Below are positions 12,946 to 24,061 of a stretch of DNA of 64,000 nucleotides, in pieces. Each line of letters begins with the position of its first letter. Within the stretch, counting starts at the first letter, position 1. The notes under the pieces were generated by a model. That model saw only the letters and a program-made list of their open reading frames with translations, did no database searches and was not told the DNA's origin. The translations under genes and the position numbers were made by a program. Origin of the DNA: Carex sylvatica (Eukaryota > Streptophyta > Magnoliopsida > Poales > Cyperaceae); NCBI GenBank assembly GCA_964058845.1, contig CAXKVR010000008.1, forward strand, positions 558,001 through 622,000, read 5' to 3'.

Positions 12946-13140
12946 ATTCTCATAATATCAGAGATGTAAATGCTGTAAGAGGTATGTCTAGATATGTAAC
13001 CCACAATGTTGCTTCCGAACTTTCTAAAATGAGTCTGATCAGTCTTCTCTTGTTTGCTCGCAAAATAAACTGCACAAAAGAACTTTTAGAATAATTTATG
13101 AGCAAACCAGAAACCTTTGAGAAGAGGCGCAAGACCACTT
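12946..13140 (-). pseudogene. LINE-type reverse transcriptase fragment
   Basis: The minus-strand frame reads LRLFSKVSGLLINYSKSSF and, about 25 residues later, WVTYLDIPL. These are the thumb-side motifs F-x-x-x-SGL-x-I-N-x-x-KS and Y-L-G-I-P-L of plant non-LTR retrotransposon reverse transcriptases, with G changed to D in the second motif. Only about 60 residues are left; the catalytic motif and the endonuclease are absent. It is a short dead relic. Confidence 0.7.
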
Positions 13141-13264
13141 TTGAGTGTCACCAGTGTTCCCATGTCGGCATTTGCCACTAATGCCGTACCTGTTATTCTT
13201 GTAAATAGCTAGGCTAGTTAAGAGTAAGATCGAGGCTCAACTAAATATTGCAACTGTTTTACGT

Positions 13265-13590
13265 TTGTATGCACTTTAGAATAGTTAGAATAGCTACTAT
13301 TGAAAATAGTAAATAAAGAATAGCTACTATTCAATAACGCTAACTCAAAGCTATTCGAAATAGCTTAAAAGTTGTTTGGATGCACTCTTTGAAATAGAGT
13401 TTGCACATGCACTCTTTGAATGCATTTTTTGTAACATTCGTTATTCTGATTTTTTGTTGGAACAGCAGAATAGCGCTGTTTTACTTGTTCAGAATAGCAA
13501 GTGTGATTGTTTAGATGGACTTAATTTAGAATAGCACTGCTATTTTGAAAATAGCGTTGTTCTCATACCATTCAAACATACCAGCAAGAG
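13265..13590. repeat. Degenerate dispersed repeat rich in gaatagc / gctattc motifs
   Basis: Short inverted motifs (gaatagc, gctattc, ctactatt) recur many times between gtttggatgc-like and cattcaaac-like borders. Similar sequence occurs at about 59990-60065 and 60240-60475. This looks like an old non-autonomous DNA element, but exact ends could not be fixed. Confidence 0.4.
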
Positions 13591-14870
13591 CAAAGTATTT
13601 TATGTTTGTTTTCCCTATTTGATAAAAAAAAATCAGAGCTTTTTGTAGGCATGGATTGTGTTAGCACAGAATATACAAGGTTGATAAATGCAAAGAATAT
13701 TTTGGATGAAAATGTTTAAATGCATCGATCAGAACAATTCATTTATATGTAATATATAAATTTTGTTTTGTTTTCTTTTCGGTTAGAGTAACAGATTTGT
13801 TGGGAATTTTTCTTTTTATAGACATTAATAAAAATATAGAGAGAGAAATAGAAAGAGAATGAGGTTTTCAATATTAGTAAAAAGATCGATACAGATTTTA
13901 TTGATTCTAACAATAAAAAAAATTTAGTTCAATACAAATTTCACTGGTTTAAATCCTAAATCGAAAAAAAAATCCATTGAAGTTTAGATCGATATTTTTT
14001 TTTATTAGAAACTTTAAAATTCAAAATATATTAAAAGACGTGACACAAAATATCCAGTAATACTGTATTTAAAAGATTCATCCAGAAGATGTTAAATGTG
14101 TCCATTTCTATTGGCACAAGTTAAAGCCTAATTGACAAAAAAAAACAATTAAAAAAGAAATAAAGGCACAGCGATCTAAACATGAATTTTGATCGGTAAT
14201 AGTTTTACCGATCTGTAACATTATAGGTTTAGACCGGTGAAATATGTACTAATTTAAACTCTTTTAATTGTTAGAATTGATAAAATTTGTATTAATTTTT
14301 CTATCAATATTAATAATTTTGTACTCTTTCTGTTTTTCTCTTTAATTTTTCATTAATTTCTATAGGAAAAAAAATTCCGATTTGTTGTCTCTGTACAATT
14401 TGCAGTGTTCATTGGCTGAAACCTCATGTAAATTCTTTTGATTTGTTCAGCTTTAAAAAAAAAAAAAAAAATCAAACGCTCTAAGTGTGTTATTATTATC
14501 ATTTCTAGAACTATATGTTGTTAAATTAATTAATATTGCATCAAAATTTCTACTTAAAAATCAATCAACAAATTTAGAATTTCTTCTTATAAAGATAAAA
14601 GATCCACGGTGACAGATTTTACCCACGTGTCGAAATTTTTGCTTCTCCTTGTTCTTCTTTCCACCACGTGTCGGACTAAAAGGCAGTTCATTGAAAGCTC
14701 ATGTTGTTTCGATTTTATATTTTTTTTAAAAATTATATTACGTGTTCTAAGATAAGAACGAAGAAGAACGTTCTAATAAATTTGTGATTGATTCAAGAGA
14801 TGGTTTCAATGCATTATTATTTTGATGTTTCAATATACACTACATTTTTATTTTTTATTTTTAAAGTCTA
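13591..14870. other. Intergenic AT-rich DNA, nothing assigned
   Basis: No supported gene or bounded element. Contains poly-A near 14454-14470. Confidence 0.5.
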
Positions 14871-14877
14871 AACAATT

Positions 14878-15107
14878 GATTCGAATTGTTCAACATGATC
14901 TTCATAATAAAATATACTTGGAGGTCAAATTTTATATTTTTTAGAATTTTTTTACTATTTTTTTAGATAGGTACTATATGACTTCATCGAATGGTCCAGA
15001 ATCTCCTAAAAAAGTAATTTTATATCTATCTAAAAAAATAGTAAAGAAATTCTAAAAAATATAAAATTTAGTCTCCAAGTATATTTTATAATGAAGATCA
15101 TGTTGAG
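14878..15107. mobile_element. Foldback MITE, right end cut at the MULE border
   Basis: The left arm around 14896-14970 (caacatgatcttcataataa then ttatattttttagaat) pairs with the right arm around 15017-15107 (attctaaaaaatataa then gaagatcatgttg). After gttga at about 15105 the complementarity stops abruptly and the MuDR-like element begins, so the right terminus seems lost or disrupted. Related half-copies occur at about 19545-19620, 30050-30190 and inside the 30795-31219 element. Confidence 0.68.
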
Positions 15108-15283
15108 CGGGTGCGGTATTACTTGTAGATGCTTGACTCGCAGGAGGGGGGGGGGAGTTGTGTTCTACCAATTGCTTCAGCAACAACTTTAGCATTTTCT
15201 CTTTCATTGTCTGCGTTTATGGCATCTGAACATAATAATACAATTCAGTTATTACTATAATAAAATAATAAAACATAACTACA

Positions 15284-18191
15284 ATGCATCTGAACATAAC
15301 AAAAAAAACATACCTGCCGTGCGCCTGTCAGAAACAGAACGACGAGCTCGATTTCCCGACGGTCGCCTACCACCCATCTCGTCCATGGTCATTACAACAC
15401 GCTTGTGTCTCCTCCTCCCCTTTCTTATCCATCCTTCTGAATGGAGTATTCTATCACCGACGTATACAGGTCACTCATGCTGATCGGGATAAGAATGGAA
15501 AGATCCACCCCAAGTGGAAGCAATGTAATTGGTACGATACATGTCATCAACATAGTGGTCCTCACAGTAGTTCCTCACTCGGCATACCACCATCACGTGA
15601 CTACAGGGTATGTGACTTAGTTGGGGTCCTTGGCATGTACAGGTTACCGCCATGGCATCTCTGAATTTAACCACGTACTTGCAAGCCCTCTTCACAAACT
15701 CCATAGTGTTATCTGGTTTGCGGCTGGTAGGAACGTATTCATTTGGATTTTGCACTTCGAATTATGTACCATCATTACCCATCGGGATCACGTTCATAGT
15801 TGCACCTTTGTCCCTGTGTTGTTTTAGTTTCTCCTCCACCCTTGTTGAAAATGACTGGTCCATCCTTATTAATTCTGCGGCCTTAGCACGCCGTTCTTGA
15901 AACCAGGCATTTAACTTGTAGAATGTGTCTTCTACAACTGCAGCCACAAGAAACATCCAGCTCTACTTGAAGACTGCATTCAGCGACTTCGATCCGTTGG
16001 TGGTCATAATTCCCCAACGCCAACTTCCATCACGGGATTGATATATTTTCTCGTATGCTGGATCTTCGTTTACATCTCTGGGATTATTTTTGCCCACCTT
16101 CATTAAGTAGAGATTTGCCTTTGGCATGTACTAAAAAAATAAGGAAATAAAATAATATAAGTAAACAATTGTACTAAAAAAATAGTCTTCGAAAAATACA
16201 ATAATATATGAAAACAATTGAAATATACTGTTGCAAAATTTCTAGTCATCTCTACCACCCTTCTCGGTTTTTTCTTTCTGCAATTTCGTCTAAATATTTC
16301 TAGAACCCACTTGTCGTTTTCGGTTACCTTGGAAAGGTTCTCCGCAACGTGTTGCATACAAAACTTGTGCACACACTGGCCAGTACGCGTTGACCAACCG
16401 TAATCTTCACGATCAAAAACATATTTTATTTCTTTGTTCTGGTCTGATATCACACAGAAAATTTTTCCTTCCCCAATCACCCGTCTTCTTAAAAACAGCA
16501 TAAAGAATCTCCAATTCTCACAATTCTCTTTCTGAACAATTGCAAAGACCAAAGGCAACAACTGGTTCTCAGCATCATATGCACATGCTATCAGTAATCT
16601 CCCCTCATAACGGCCAGACATGAAGCATGCATCAATGCTGATAACGGGTATGATGTATGGCACAACTTGGATACAAGCACCAAAAACCCATGCTATGCCC
16701 TTGAATTGTTGAGCTCCCTCCTTATAAAAAAAAGGGCCATGCCACCGCTCATATATAGTGCCGACATTTGTACTTGCCATGTCTTGGAGTAATGGTGCCA
16801 GATAGCCGTATGAATCATTCCAACTACCAAATATTTTGCAAATGGCAAGTTCGCGACCTCTCCAGAGCCTGTTGTATTTTGGTGTTACATATTTGTATTT
16901 GTGTCTGACGGTTCTAGCCACCGCCTTGATGCTCACAGATGGGTCCTCCTTAATGTCTTTCTCAATTGCATCGGCAATTAATAATGCCGTTAGCTGTGAA
17001 TGGTTTGTCCTTGTAGATGCAGACTTGCATGTATGAGGTGGTTCACATTTCTTAATCATCCATGCTTCTCCTGAACCCGTAGGGGTTGCAAAAAGGCGGA
17101 ACTCACACCGCAGGTGAGTTTTACATAGCACAACTAACATTGTTCCGTCCCTTTTGTGTATTTTACATTCCCAGTTGCCATGAACATGAGTCTAATATAT
17201 TTTCTTTATAAGTTCATCTATATTGGTATAAAGTTGCCCCGGGGCAAGTTCGTCATTGTATACAACATGAAGGCCAAAATAAGTAATGTCCGCCTCTTCA
17301 AAAGCTGTGGTATCGTTGAATGTGGCGACATGATGCTTATTTTCTTGACCTCTAATCGGGAATTTTTCTTCTATGGATAAACCTGGTACATTTGCATCGC
17401 CATCTGATAAGTCATCAGATTCTCAAATCCCTTCGTATTCATCCTCCGTTTTCATTTTATTTTCTGGTATGGCATCAATAGCATCAACATCAATATCAAT
17501 ATCAGTTCGATTAACGGGTACCGGTCCTGACTCTGGCATAGTTGGAAATCTAGGAATTATGGGTGTTTGTTTGGGTGGTGGTGGTAACTCTTCAATATTT
17601 TCAGGAGAGTTGTGGTGATACCCTTAGTTGTCATAAGGGGAGTAGTGGTGGTCCATCTGGTTGTCATAAGGGGAGTGGTGGTGGTATCACTGGTTGTCAT
17701 AAGAGGAGTGGTGATGGTACCTCGGGTTGTCATAAGGGGAGTGGTGGTGGTACTCCTGGTTGTCATAAGGGGAGTGGTGGTAGTACCCCTGGTTGTCATA
17801 ACCCGATTTGTCATAACCTGAAGGTCTATCCCCCAGCCACACTAGAAGGTCCAGCCCCAGTACGGAGAACCCTCTTTGAATATATGTCCATTACCGAGAC
17901 CCCACTAGACTCAAATTTAGTGTACACAACTCTCCATAAATTCGCATATGTTATTGAAAATCTCACAAAGTAAGTTATACCCGCCCCACCCCTTTGTGAG
18001 TTATCAATCCGTATAGCCAATTCTATTTCATACATGTTGGGGTTTACAGCAGTCTTTTCGTATATTAGCTGCTTGAGTTCCTGAAATGTGGTATTTTCAT
18101 TAACCTCGAAGCCAAATGCAGCATCTTTAGTGTAATTCAAGCCATCTACACCATTTTGTAGCTTGCCGCCCACATACAGTGCAACTAACAT
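15284..18191 (-). pseudogene. MuDR-family transposase pseudogene
   Basis: Read from 18191 downwards, the frame begins MLVALYVGGKLQNGVDGLNY, the N-terminal domain common in plant MULE proteins. A likely one-base gain in a run of five C (plus strand 17829-17833) shifts the frame; beyond it the original frame runs through DNQGYYHHSPY-type repeats. In-frame stops are seen at 17624-17626, 17423-17425, 17192-17194, 15963-15965 and 15762-15764. The longest intact piece (17140 to about 16221) carries the catalytic-core signature ISIDACFMSGRYEGRLLIAC followed by CAYDAENQLLPLVFAIVQKE and ENWRFFMLFLRR. An intron of about 90 bases (about 16221-16131) interrupts it. The C-terminal part has a SWIM zinc finger, CTCQGPQLSHIPCSHVMVVC. 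The gene is non-functional. Most stops are single-base changes, so the element is old but not shredded. Confidence 0.85.
17627..17815. repeat. 33-bp minisatellite inside the MULE coding region
   Basis: The motif ttgtcataaggggagtgg starts at 17628, 17661, 17694, 17727, 17760 and 17793, a strict 33-bp period. On the coding (minus) strand this is an 11-residue repeat, read DNQGYYHHSPY in the ancestral frame and MTTRGTTTTPL in a neighbouring frame. It is a Tyr/His-rich linker expansion between the N-terminal domain and the transposase core. Confidence 0.9.
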
Positions 18192-18234
18192 CTTTTTTTT
18201 AACAAACTACATTTAAACAAAAAATTTATAAGTA

Positions 18235-18515
18235 TTACAGTAATTGTACAGTAATAAATGGCAAATAAAAAAAAAATACTTATTGCTAGAGGTAATTGCA
18301 ACACTTACAGTAATTGAACGGTAACTCTACAGTAATTGTATAGCAAATTCTACAGTAATTATATAGCAAATTCTATAGTAATTGTATAGTAATTCTACAG
18401 TAATTGTACAGTAAATTCTACAGTAATTGTACAGTAAACTGTACAGTAAAATATACAGTAATTGTACAGTAAACTGTACAGTAATTTTACAGTAATTGTA
18501 TAGTAATTGACTAAT
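18235..18515. repeat. acagtaattgta subterminal repeat tract
   Basis: The motif acagtaattgta, with variants atagtaattg and acagtaaattc, recurs every 11-23 bases across about 280 bp just upstream of the MULE N-terminal exon. Position and density suggest subterminal transposase-binding repeats or a minisatellite grown from them. Confidence 0.7.
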
Positions 18516-18535
18516 TACTAAATAATTAAATATAA

Positions 18536-19656
18536 TTTAAAAAATACCTGTCACTTTTTGCCAAAAAAATCGCCCGCTTCTGCTGATTGATACCCGGGAG
18601 TGATGGTGGTTAGAGTGGGCAGGAGAGAGAAAAAATGGGGTTATAATGCTGCATAATGAACTGCCCGGGTTGGGGGCTCTTGACAGTGCATATGGCCCGC
18701 CCGTGCAAGGGGCGCCTCACTGTGCTTATGACCCGCCCGTAATACTGGTGCTCCACCTCTGTTGGGCCACCTCTGGGTGTGGCGCTCCACAGGGGTATTA
18801 ATAAAAATGGCCGCAATTTACATTTACAAGGATATTTTGAAGTTGTTAGCCTACATGATATGAGTTACGTTGTGCGATATATTTCTATATCATGGTACAA
18901 CACTATGATACAAATTCACAAATTCACAATCACAAATTCACAATTCTTTCATGGTACAACACTATGGATTGTTTAAATTTAAACAATAATAAAGGAATAA
19001 TTTATACCAGATCAACAACTTTTAATACGGCTTTCTCATATCTCACTTTTAACCTCCTCGACAAATGCCTAAACAATCATGGTTAAATTCAGAAGTAAAA
19101 TTTTTATATCAACATGTTTCAGTGCCTCATATTAAACTTCTTCGTTACATGTTGTTATTTGCCTAAAGAAGGAAAAAATTAAGTAAATTACGGTAACTCC
19201 AAAATAAGGGACTTGAATTTCATGAAATTTGGATATAATATATAGTGTGCTTAATTGGATTAGATTGTGTTTGGGTCATCTAGACTCATAGGTGGAGTCA
19301 GATCTGATATGAATCACCCTGACCCCTTCATTGAGTCATTGTACACAATCTAAGTCTAGATTTGAAACTTGCATCTGAAGTTCTGAACCCGTAATATTGC
19401 AGTGTACTCTATTTTTTCTCTTAATATATAGTCTCTCTTTTTCACTCATGATCTAGATTAACATCAAGTAAAATCCACAAAAATATTGAGGTGCTATACA
19501 TATTACGGATTAGGTCCGTAATATGAATCAATATTTTTAATTTTAGAATTCTAATGATTGATTCGAACCATCCAACATGATCAAACCGAATTTTGTATTT
19601 TTTATATTATATTTTTAAAGATATTCATCAGTTTGAGTGGTTCACATTATCCAAAA
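18536..19656. other. Intergenic DNA with a GC-richer patch
   Basis: 18560-18800 is clearly richer in G+C than its surroundings (gcccgcccgtgcaaggggcg and similar) and may be the outer part of the MULE. Beyond it is ordinary AT-rich DNA, including a half-copy of the MITE family at about 19545-19620. No gene was found. Confidence 0.4.
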
Positions 19657-20418
19657 CAGCGTTGTAAATAACGGTATGCGGTCATCGGACAGATAGGGTA
19701 CCGCCAAGCGATTAATCAGTATGCGGGCGATTAATCAGAATTATGCGGACAATTTAACATTTTTATTAAATTTATGTATATATATTATAATTTATTAAAC
19801 TTATCAAATAAACTTAATTTAACTTAGTTCCATTATTATAATATGACATTACATTTATATTTTTCTTAACACATAACCACTTTATATGTGTAAGTAACAC
19901 ATTTATTTAATGAAAAATAAATTAAAAATTAAGTATTTTCAAATACTAATAACATATTATTTGAAAGAATGAAACATTCCAACATAAAATCACTAAATTT
20001 GGTTTATGATAACAACTTAGTTTTATAAATGAACATGTCGTACTAATTGAAAAAAAAATACATCTGTAAGTAAGAAAAATATATGGCTTATAAATAACAA
20101 AAGAATTAATCAATTTCAAAGTAAGCAAGAAGAAAAAGTATATATATAAAATATTGGATGTATGTCCAAGCACAAATAAAACTATAAAACATGATTTATA
20201 AAACTTATTGTAACACACTATCACTGAAAAAAAAAATCATTGTGAAAAATAAATATTCACTAGAATAAACAAAAATAAACGAAAATAAACGGATAATTAA
20301 ATAGTAAAACAGTCGATAATCATTTTTATCCGCAAACATGCATCCGTTAATTGTATTCGTAACGGTTTGACTGCCGTTAACGATTAAACGGCCGTTAAGA
20401 CCGTTTTTTACAACACTG
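19657..20418. mobile_element. Non-autonomous hAT element, 762 bp
   Basis: The left end is cagcgttgtaaataacggt and the right end is accgttttttacaacactg, inverted to each other and starting CAG as hAT elements do. A perfect 8-bp target duplication atccaaaa flanks it (19649-19656 and 20419-20426). The interior is AT-rich with subterminal cggccgtta-like motifs near the right end. No transposase sequence is present. Confidence 0.92.
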
Positions 20419-20756
20419 ATCCAAAATAAAATTTTAACAATACACGAATAAATTTGATGTTCTTTTTTCAATTTAAACCATCCAAATTAGAGCAATATCA
20501 TAAAACATAGCGGAATTTGTTTTTTCGTTTAATAGTATTGGAAATATTTAAGGTATTATGGAGTATGTATCTGAAAAAGCTGATTTTTTTTATTTATAAT
20601 AAATAGAAAAGAATAATAATTAAAAATGAGAAATATCATGAACTAATTTTAAAAATAGAAGGGCATCTTTCTGATTTAGTGTTCATGCGGGATTCCAAAT
20701 CAGATAAAGGATCATGCTCTGCTAAAAAAGGAAAAAAAAATTGGACGCCAAATCAG

Positions 20757-21327
20757 TAGGGATGTAAACGGAGCGGATAATACTTATATTATATCCACAT
20801 CTATTGGATAATGAGCGGATACGAATACGGATACAGATAGTAAATATATATTAAAATTCAAAATTAAATTCGCCTTAAACGGATACGGATACGGAACGTA
20901 TAGTTCACGGATACGGATTCAAATACGAATATAAAACGAATAATAATCGGATAATTAAAATATATGAATTTCTAAGATACAAATATTAATTACAAAATTA
21001 AATATAAATATTAATGATAACTATAAGTGAATGGAGAGATGAGAGATAATATATTAATATAATATATATATCAAATAAAGGAATGGTAACAAAAGAAGTT
21101 GTGGTGTAGTGGCTTGAAGCTTAGTTCAAAGGTCTTGAGATGATAGTACATGAGTTCAAATTCCACCTATAGCAAATATTAATTTCTCTTTTATTAGAGT
21201 CCGGATATCCACTCCGTTTGGAACTCTGTATCCGGATCTTCTATGGATATCTGAATCTGTATTCGGAAATAATTTTCGAATACGGAACAGATATCCGCCG
21301 AATAATTCGGCTCCGTTTACACCCCTA
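20757..21327. mobile_element. Non-autonomous hAT element, 571 bp
   Basis: The ends are tagggatgtaaacggagcgg (left) and ctccgtttacacccct (right), inverted to each other. The 8-bp flanks caaatcag (20749-20756) and caaattag (21328-21335) differ at one base. Multiple cggatac/gtatccg motifs lie near both ends, like hAT subterminal repeats. A tRNA-promoter-like patch lies inside at 21102-21164 (see findings). Confidence 0.88.
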
Positions 21328-21420
21328 CAAATTAGACATATGTCCGGATTTTTTTTTTAAAATTTATATTGTTGGAGTTTGGAAATTTTGAGAAAAGGGA
21401 AAAATAGAAAGGCTAAAGAG

Positions 21421-22626
21421 CCGATTTTTTTTATTTATATAAAAAAAATAACCAGTTTGACACTGAATTTAGAAAACTATCCAAATTATAATTTTTTTTT
21501 TGCAGTTTTAAGGTCTAAAACCGCAATTTTTTTTGGCGGTTTTACAATTCTAAAATCTCGGTTAAAAAAAAACCGCAAAATATTTTTGCGGTGTTTCAAT
21601 TCAAAAACCACTGTTTAAAAAAAAAATCGCAATTTTTTTTTGCCGTTATACTTTTTTTTTATTTTTTCTAATTTTTTTATTTAAATAAAAATATTTATAA
21701 TTTATTTATTTTTTGTATTGAAATATTATTAATATTTACTATATTTCTTTGAAAATAGATGGAATACGATATAGTTTTATTTATTAGAAAGACTGCTACA
21801 GGTAATTTGGATCAATATTTTTTATGCCGGATTTTTTGTGGCTTTAACAAAAATTAATATATTATTTATGAGTTATTGGGAAAAAATAAAAATGCTTGGA
21901 GTCTGAGTTATTGATCTCGATTCAAAAGTCACTTCTAAGTAAATACATAAAATATTATCGTCCTTCTAGTGCATTTAATTTATAAAAAAATATTTCTATT
22001 TTTGAAAAAAACAAAAATTTTAAGTTATTTAATGATTGTTATTAAAAAGAATTATCTAAGTTGATACAACTTTTTATAATTAAATGTACTAGAAGAATCA
22101 TAATATTTTCTGTATTACCTTGAAGTGACTTTTAAACCGGGATCAATAACTCAGACTCCAAGCATTTTTTTTTTCAATAACTCATAAATAAATATATTAA
22201 TTTTTCTTACAGCCGCAAAAAATCTGGCATAAAAAATATTGATCCGGGTTATCTGTAGCAGTCTTTCTAATAAATAAAATTATATAGCATTCCATCTATT
22301 TTCAAAGATATATATTAAATATTTATAATATTTTAATATAAAAAATAAATAAATTATAAATATTTCTATTTAAGTAAAAAATTCTGAAAAAAATGAAAAA
22401 AGTATAATTGCAAAAAAAATTTGTGGTTTTTTTTTAAACAGTAATTTTTGAATTGAAACACTGCAAATTTTTTTTTTCCGTGGTTCTGGAATTGTAAAAC
22501 CACAAATTTTGCAGTTTTAGGTCTTGAAACCACAATTTATTTTGCGATTTGGGTACTTTTCGGAATCCAGTGCAACTTTGGTCATTTTTAAAATTTTTGT
22601 TTTTTTGAATATTTATAAAAAAATAG
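21421..22626. mobile_element. Large foldback element, 1.2 kb, Mutator-type
   Basis: The two arms (about 21421-22000 and 22040-22626) are inverted copies along almost their whole length: for example gcttggagtctgagttattg near 21894 faces caataactcagactccaagc near 22142, and ggcggttttacaattcta faces the gaattgtaaaaccaca stretch. The loop is only tens of bases. The exact 10-bp sequence ggctaaagag occurs at 21411-21420 and 22627-22636 as a target duplication, which fits a Mutator-like origin. No coding sequence is present. Confidence 0.85.
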
Positions 22627-22783
22627 GGCTAAAGAGTGTCAATTTTGTGTTTTGCTTGGTGTACCCAAGATAACATACACAATTTAAAAGTTAGTTAACT
22701 GTGTCATATGAAAATGAAAACTTTACTCGGGACAATAGCTATATGGATTAATGCTAAACATGTCAAGGATCTTCATCTAGATA

Positions 22784-22933
22784 AATATATATAAAAAAAA
22801 TCAAGATCTCTGTCTTATTTGGTATTTCATTTTTCTTTTTTGGACAGGGCAGGGAAGAAATATATATAAAAAAAATCAAGATCTCTGTCTTATTTGGCAT
22901 TTTATTTTTCTTTTTTGGACAGGGCAGGGAAGA
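22784..22933. repeat. Tandem duplication, 75-bp unit x 2
   Basis: The block containing tcaagatctctgtcttattt recurs exactly 75 bases later (22801 and 22876), together with ggacagggcagggaaga at each end. Only a few substitutions separate the two copies. It is non-coding. Confidence 0.85.
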
Positions 22934-23900
22934 GCGAGTCCGCATCGTCTGCATTAATTTAAAAGAGTATCTTTTGAGTTAATACATCTCGATCATTTGA
23001 TTTTAAACATAGTACGTTTAGCGTCCGCTTATAATATAGGAGTCTTTAATATTAGTGTGAATTTATATTGTACGGATTTTAAAATTGATTGGACAATTCA
23101 GATACATTAACTCAATTTTTTTTTTTTTTGAATTAATACGGAGGATATGAATTCGGGAATAGCAGAGTTGGACGTCAAATAAAAAAAATGCCTTTCTATT
23201 TTTAAAATTGGTTCATGTCATTTTCTATTTTTAAATTTATTTTATTTTTTCTATTTATTACGAATAAAATTTTTGGCTAAAAATGGGTCCCCCAGTGCGG
23301 TTGTAGATCTGACTTTATCCACTCTGTCGCTAGCGGAGAGAAAAGATCAACGAAGATAACCATGAGACATTTTTCAAATTTTTTTTTAATAGTACACCCT
23401 TTTGTTAATATCTATTGAAGATAAGTATGAATCCTGAAGTCAATCGTCGGGGAGCGCTATGTAACATCATCACATCACATGTAGCCATGTAGGGTCGGAG
23501 GGATTATCAGATATTTCTGTATTTAGAGTAAAATATATGATATTATAAAATTAATTCTTACTTTTTATAATTAATTATTATTATTTTTAACTGTAATAAT
23601 TTAAAATCTGACTCTATCAATGATCACATGTATGTCTTCGGAACAATATCTTGGCCTCGGTAAACTTCTGAAGACGCCTGTTAGTGTTTGAGACGGTCGG
23701 ATCATGAATGTCAGAGACTCGTTACACTGTGAGTGATCCACAACTGTCACAAAAGATCGGAAATAAGATTATTGTATCAAAAGATAAAACCATTCCTTGA
23801 TTTATCAATCATTATCATTAGTGCCAAATCACTGGTTTCAGGTACTGAACATAGTTTTAAGACTGACTTCAACGTTCGACCCAATCCAAACCTAGGTGAT
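22934..23900. other. Intergenic and distal promoter region
   Basis: AT-rich DNA without a supported gene. The frame at 23733-23972 overlaps the promoter of the next gene and has no family resemblance. Confidence 0.45.
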
Positions 23901-23904
23901 CCAC

Positions 23905-23937
23905 TTCCACGTCAGCACAATCCTTGTATATATAAAA
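23905..23937 (+). promoter_or_regulatory. TATA box and ACGT element of the small three-exon gene
   Basis: tatatataaaa lies at 23927-23937, about 125 bases before the ATG at 24062. A ccacgtcagc ACGT-core element lies just upstream (about 23908-23917), the type bound by bZIP factors. Position and spacing support a real core promoter. The bZIP link is an inference from the motif only. Confidence 0.6.
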
Positions 23938-24061
23938 GGGGTACCTCCGCCTCCGTTGGTATATTGTTATAGGTCTTTTGCCATAATCCAGTACTGTCTG
24001 ATAACTACATAAGGATTTAGAGTAATTTGTCAAGAACAAAGAAAAAGCAAACTAAGAAGAA

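Larger units (their letters stand above)
15110..18535 (-). mobile_element. Decayed MuDR-like (MULE) transposon
   Basis: This span covers a transposase pseudogene read on the minus strand (18191 to about 15284) and flanking non-coding DNA, including a tract of acagtaattg-type subterminal repeats at 18235-18515. The internal coding order (N-terminal PB1/ubiquitin-like segment, low-complexity linker, MULE transposase core, SWIM zinc finger) is the standard plant MuDR plan. Terminal inverted repeats were not identified with confidence, so both borders are approximate. Confidence 0.72.

Noticed and set aside
15284..15664. 126-codon plus-strand frame
   Set aside because: It lies antisense over the SWIM-finger part of the MULE transposase relic, which explains its openness.
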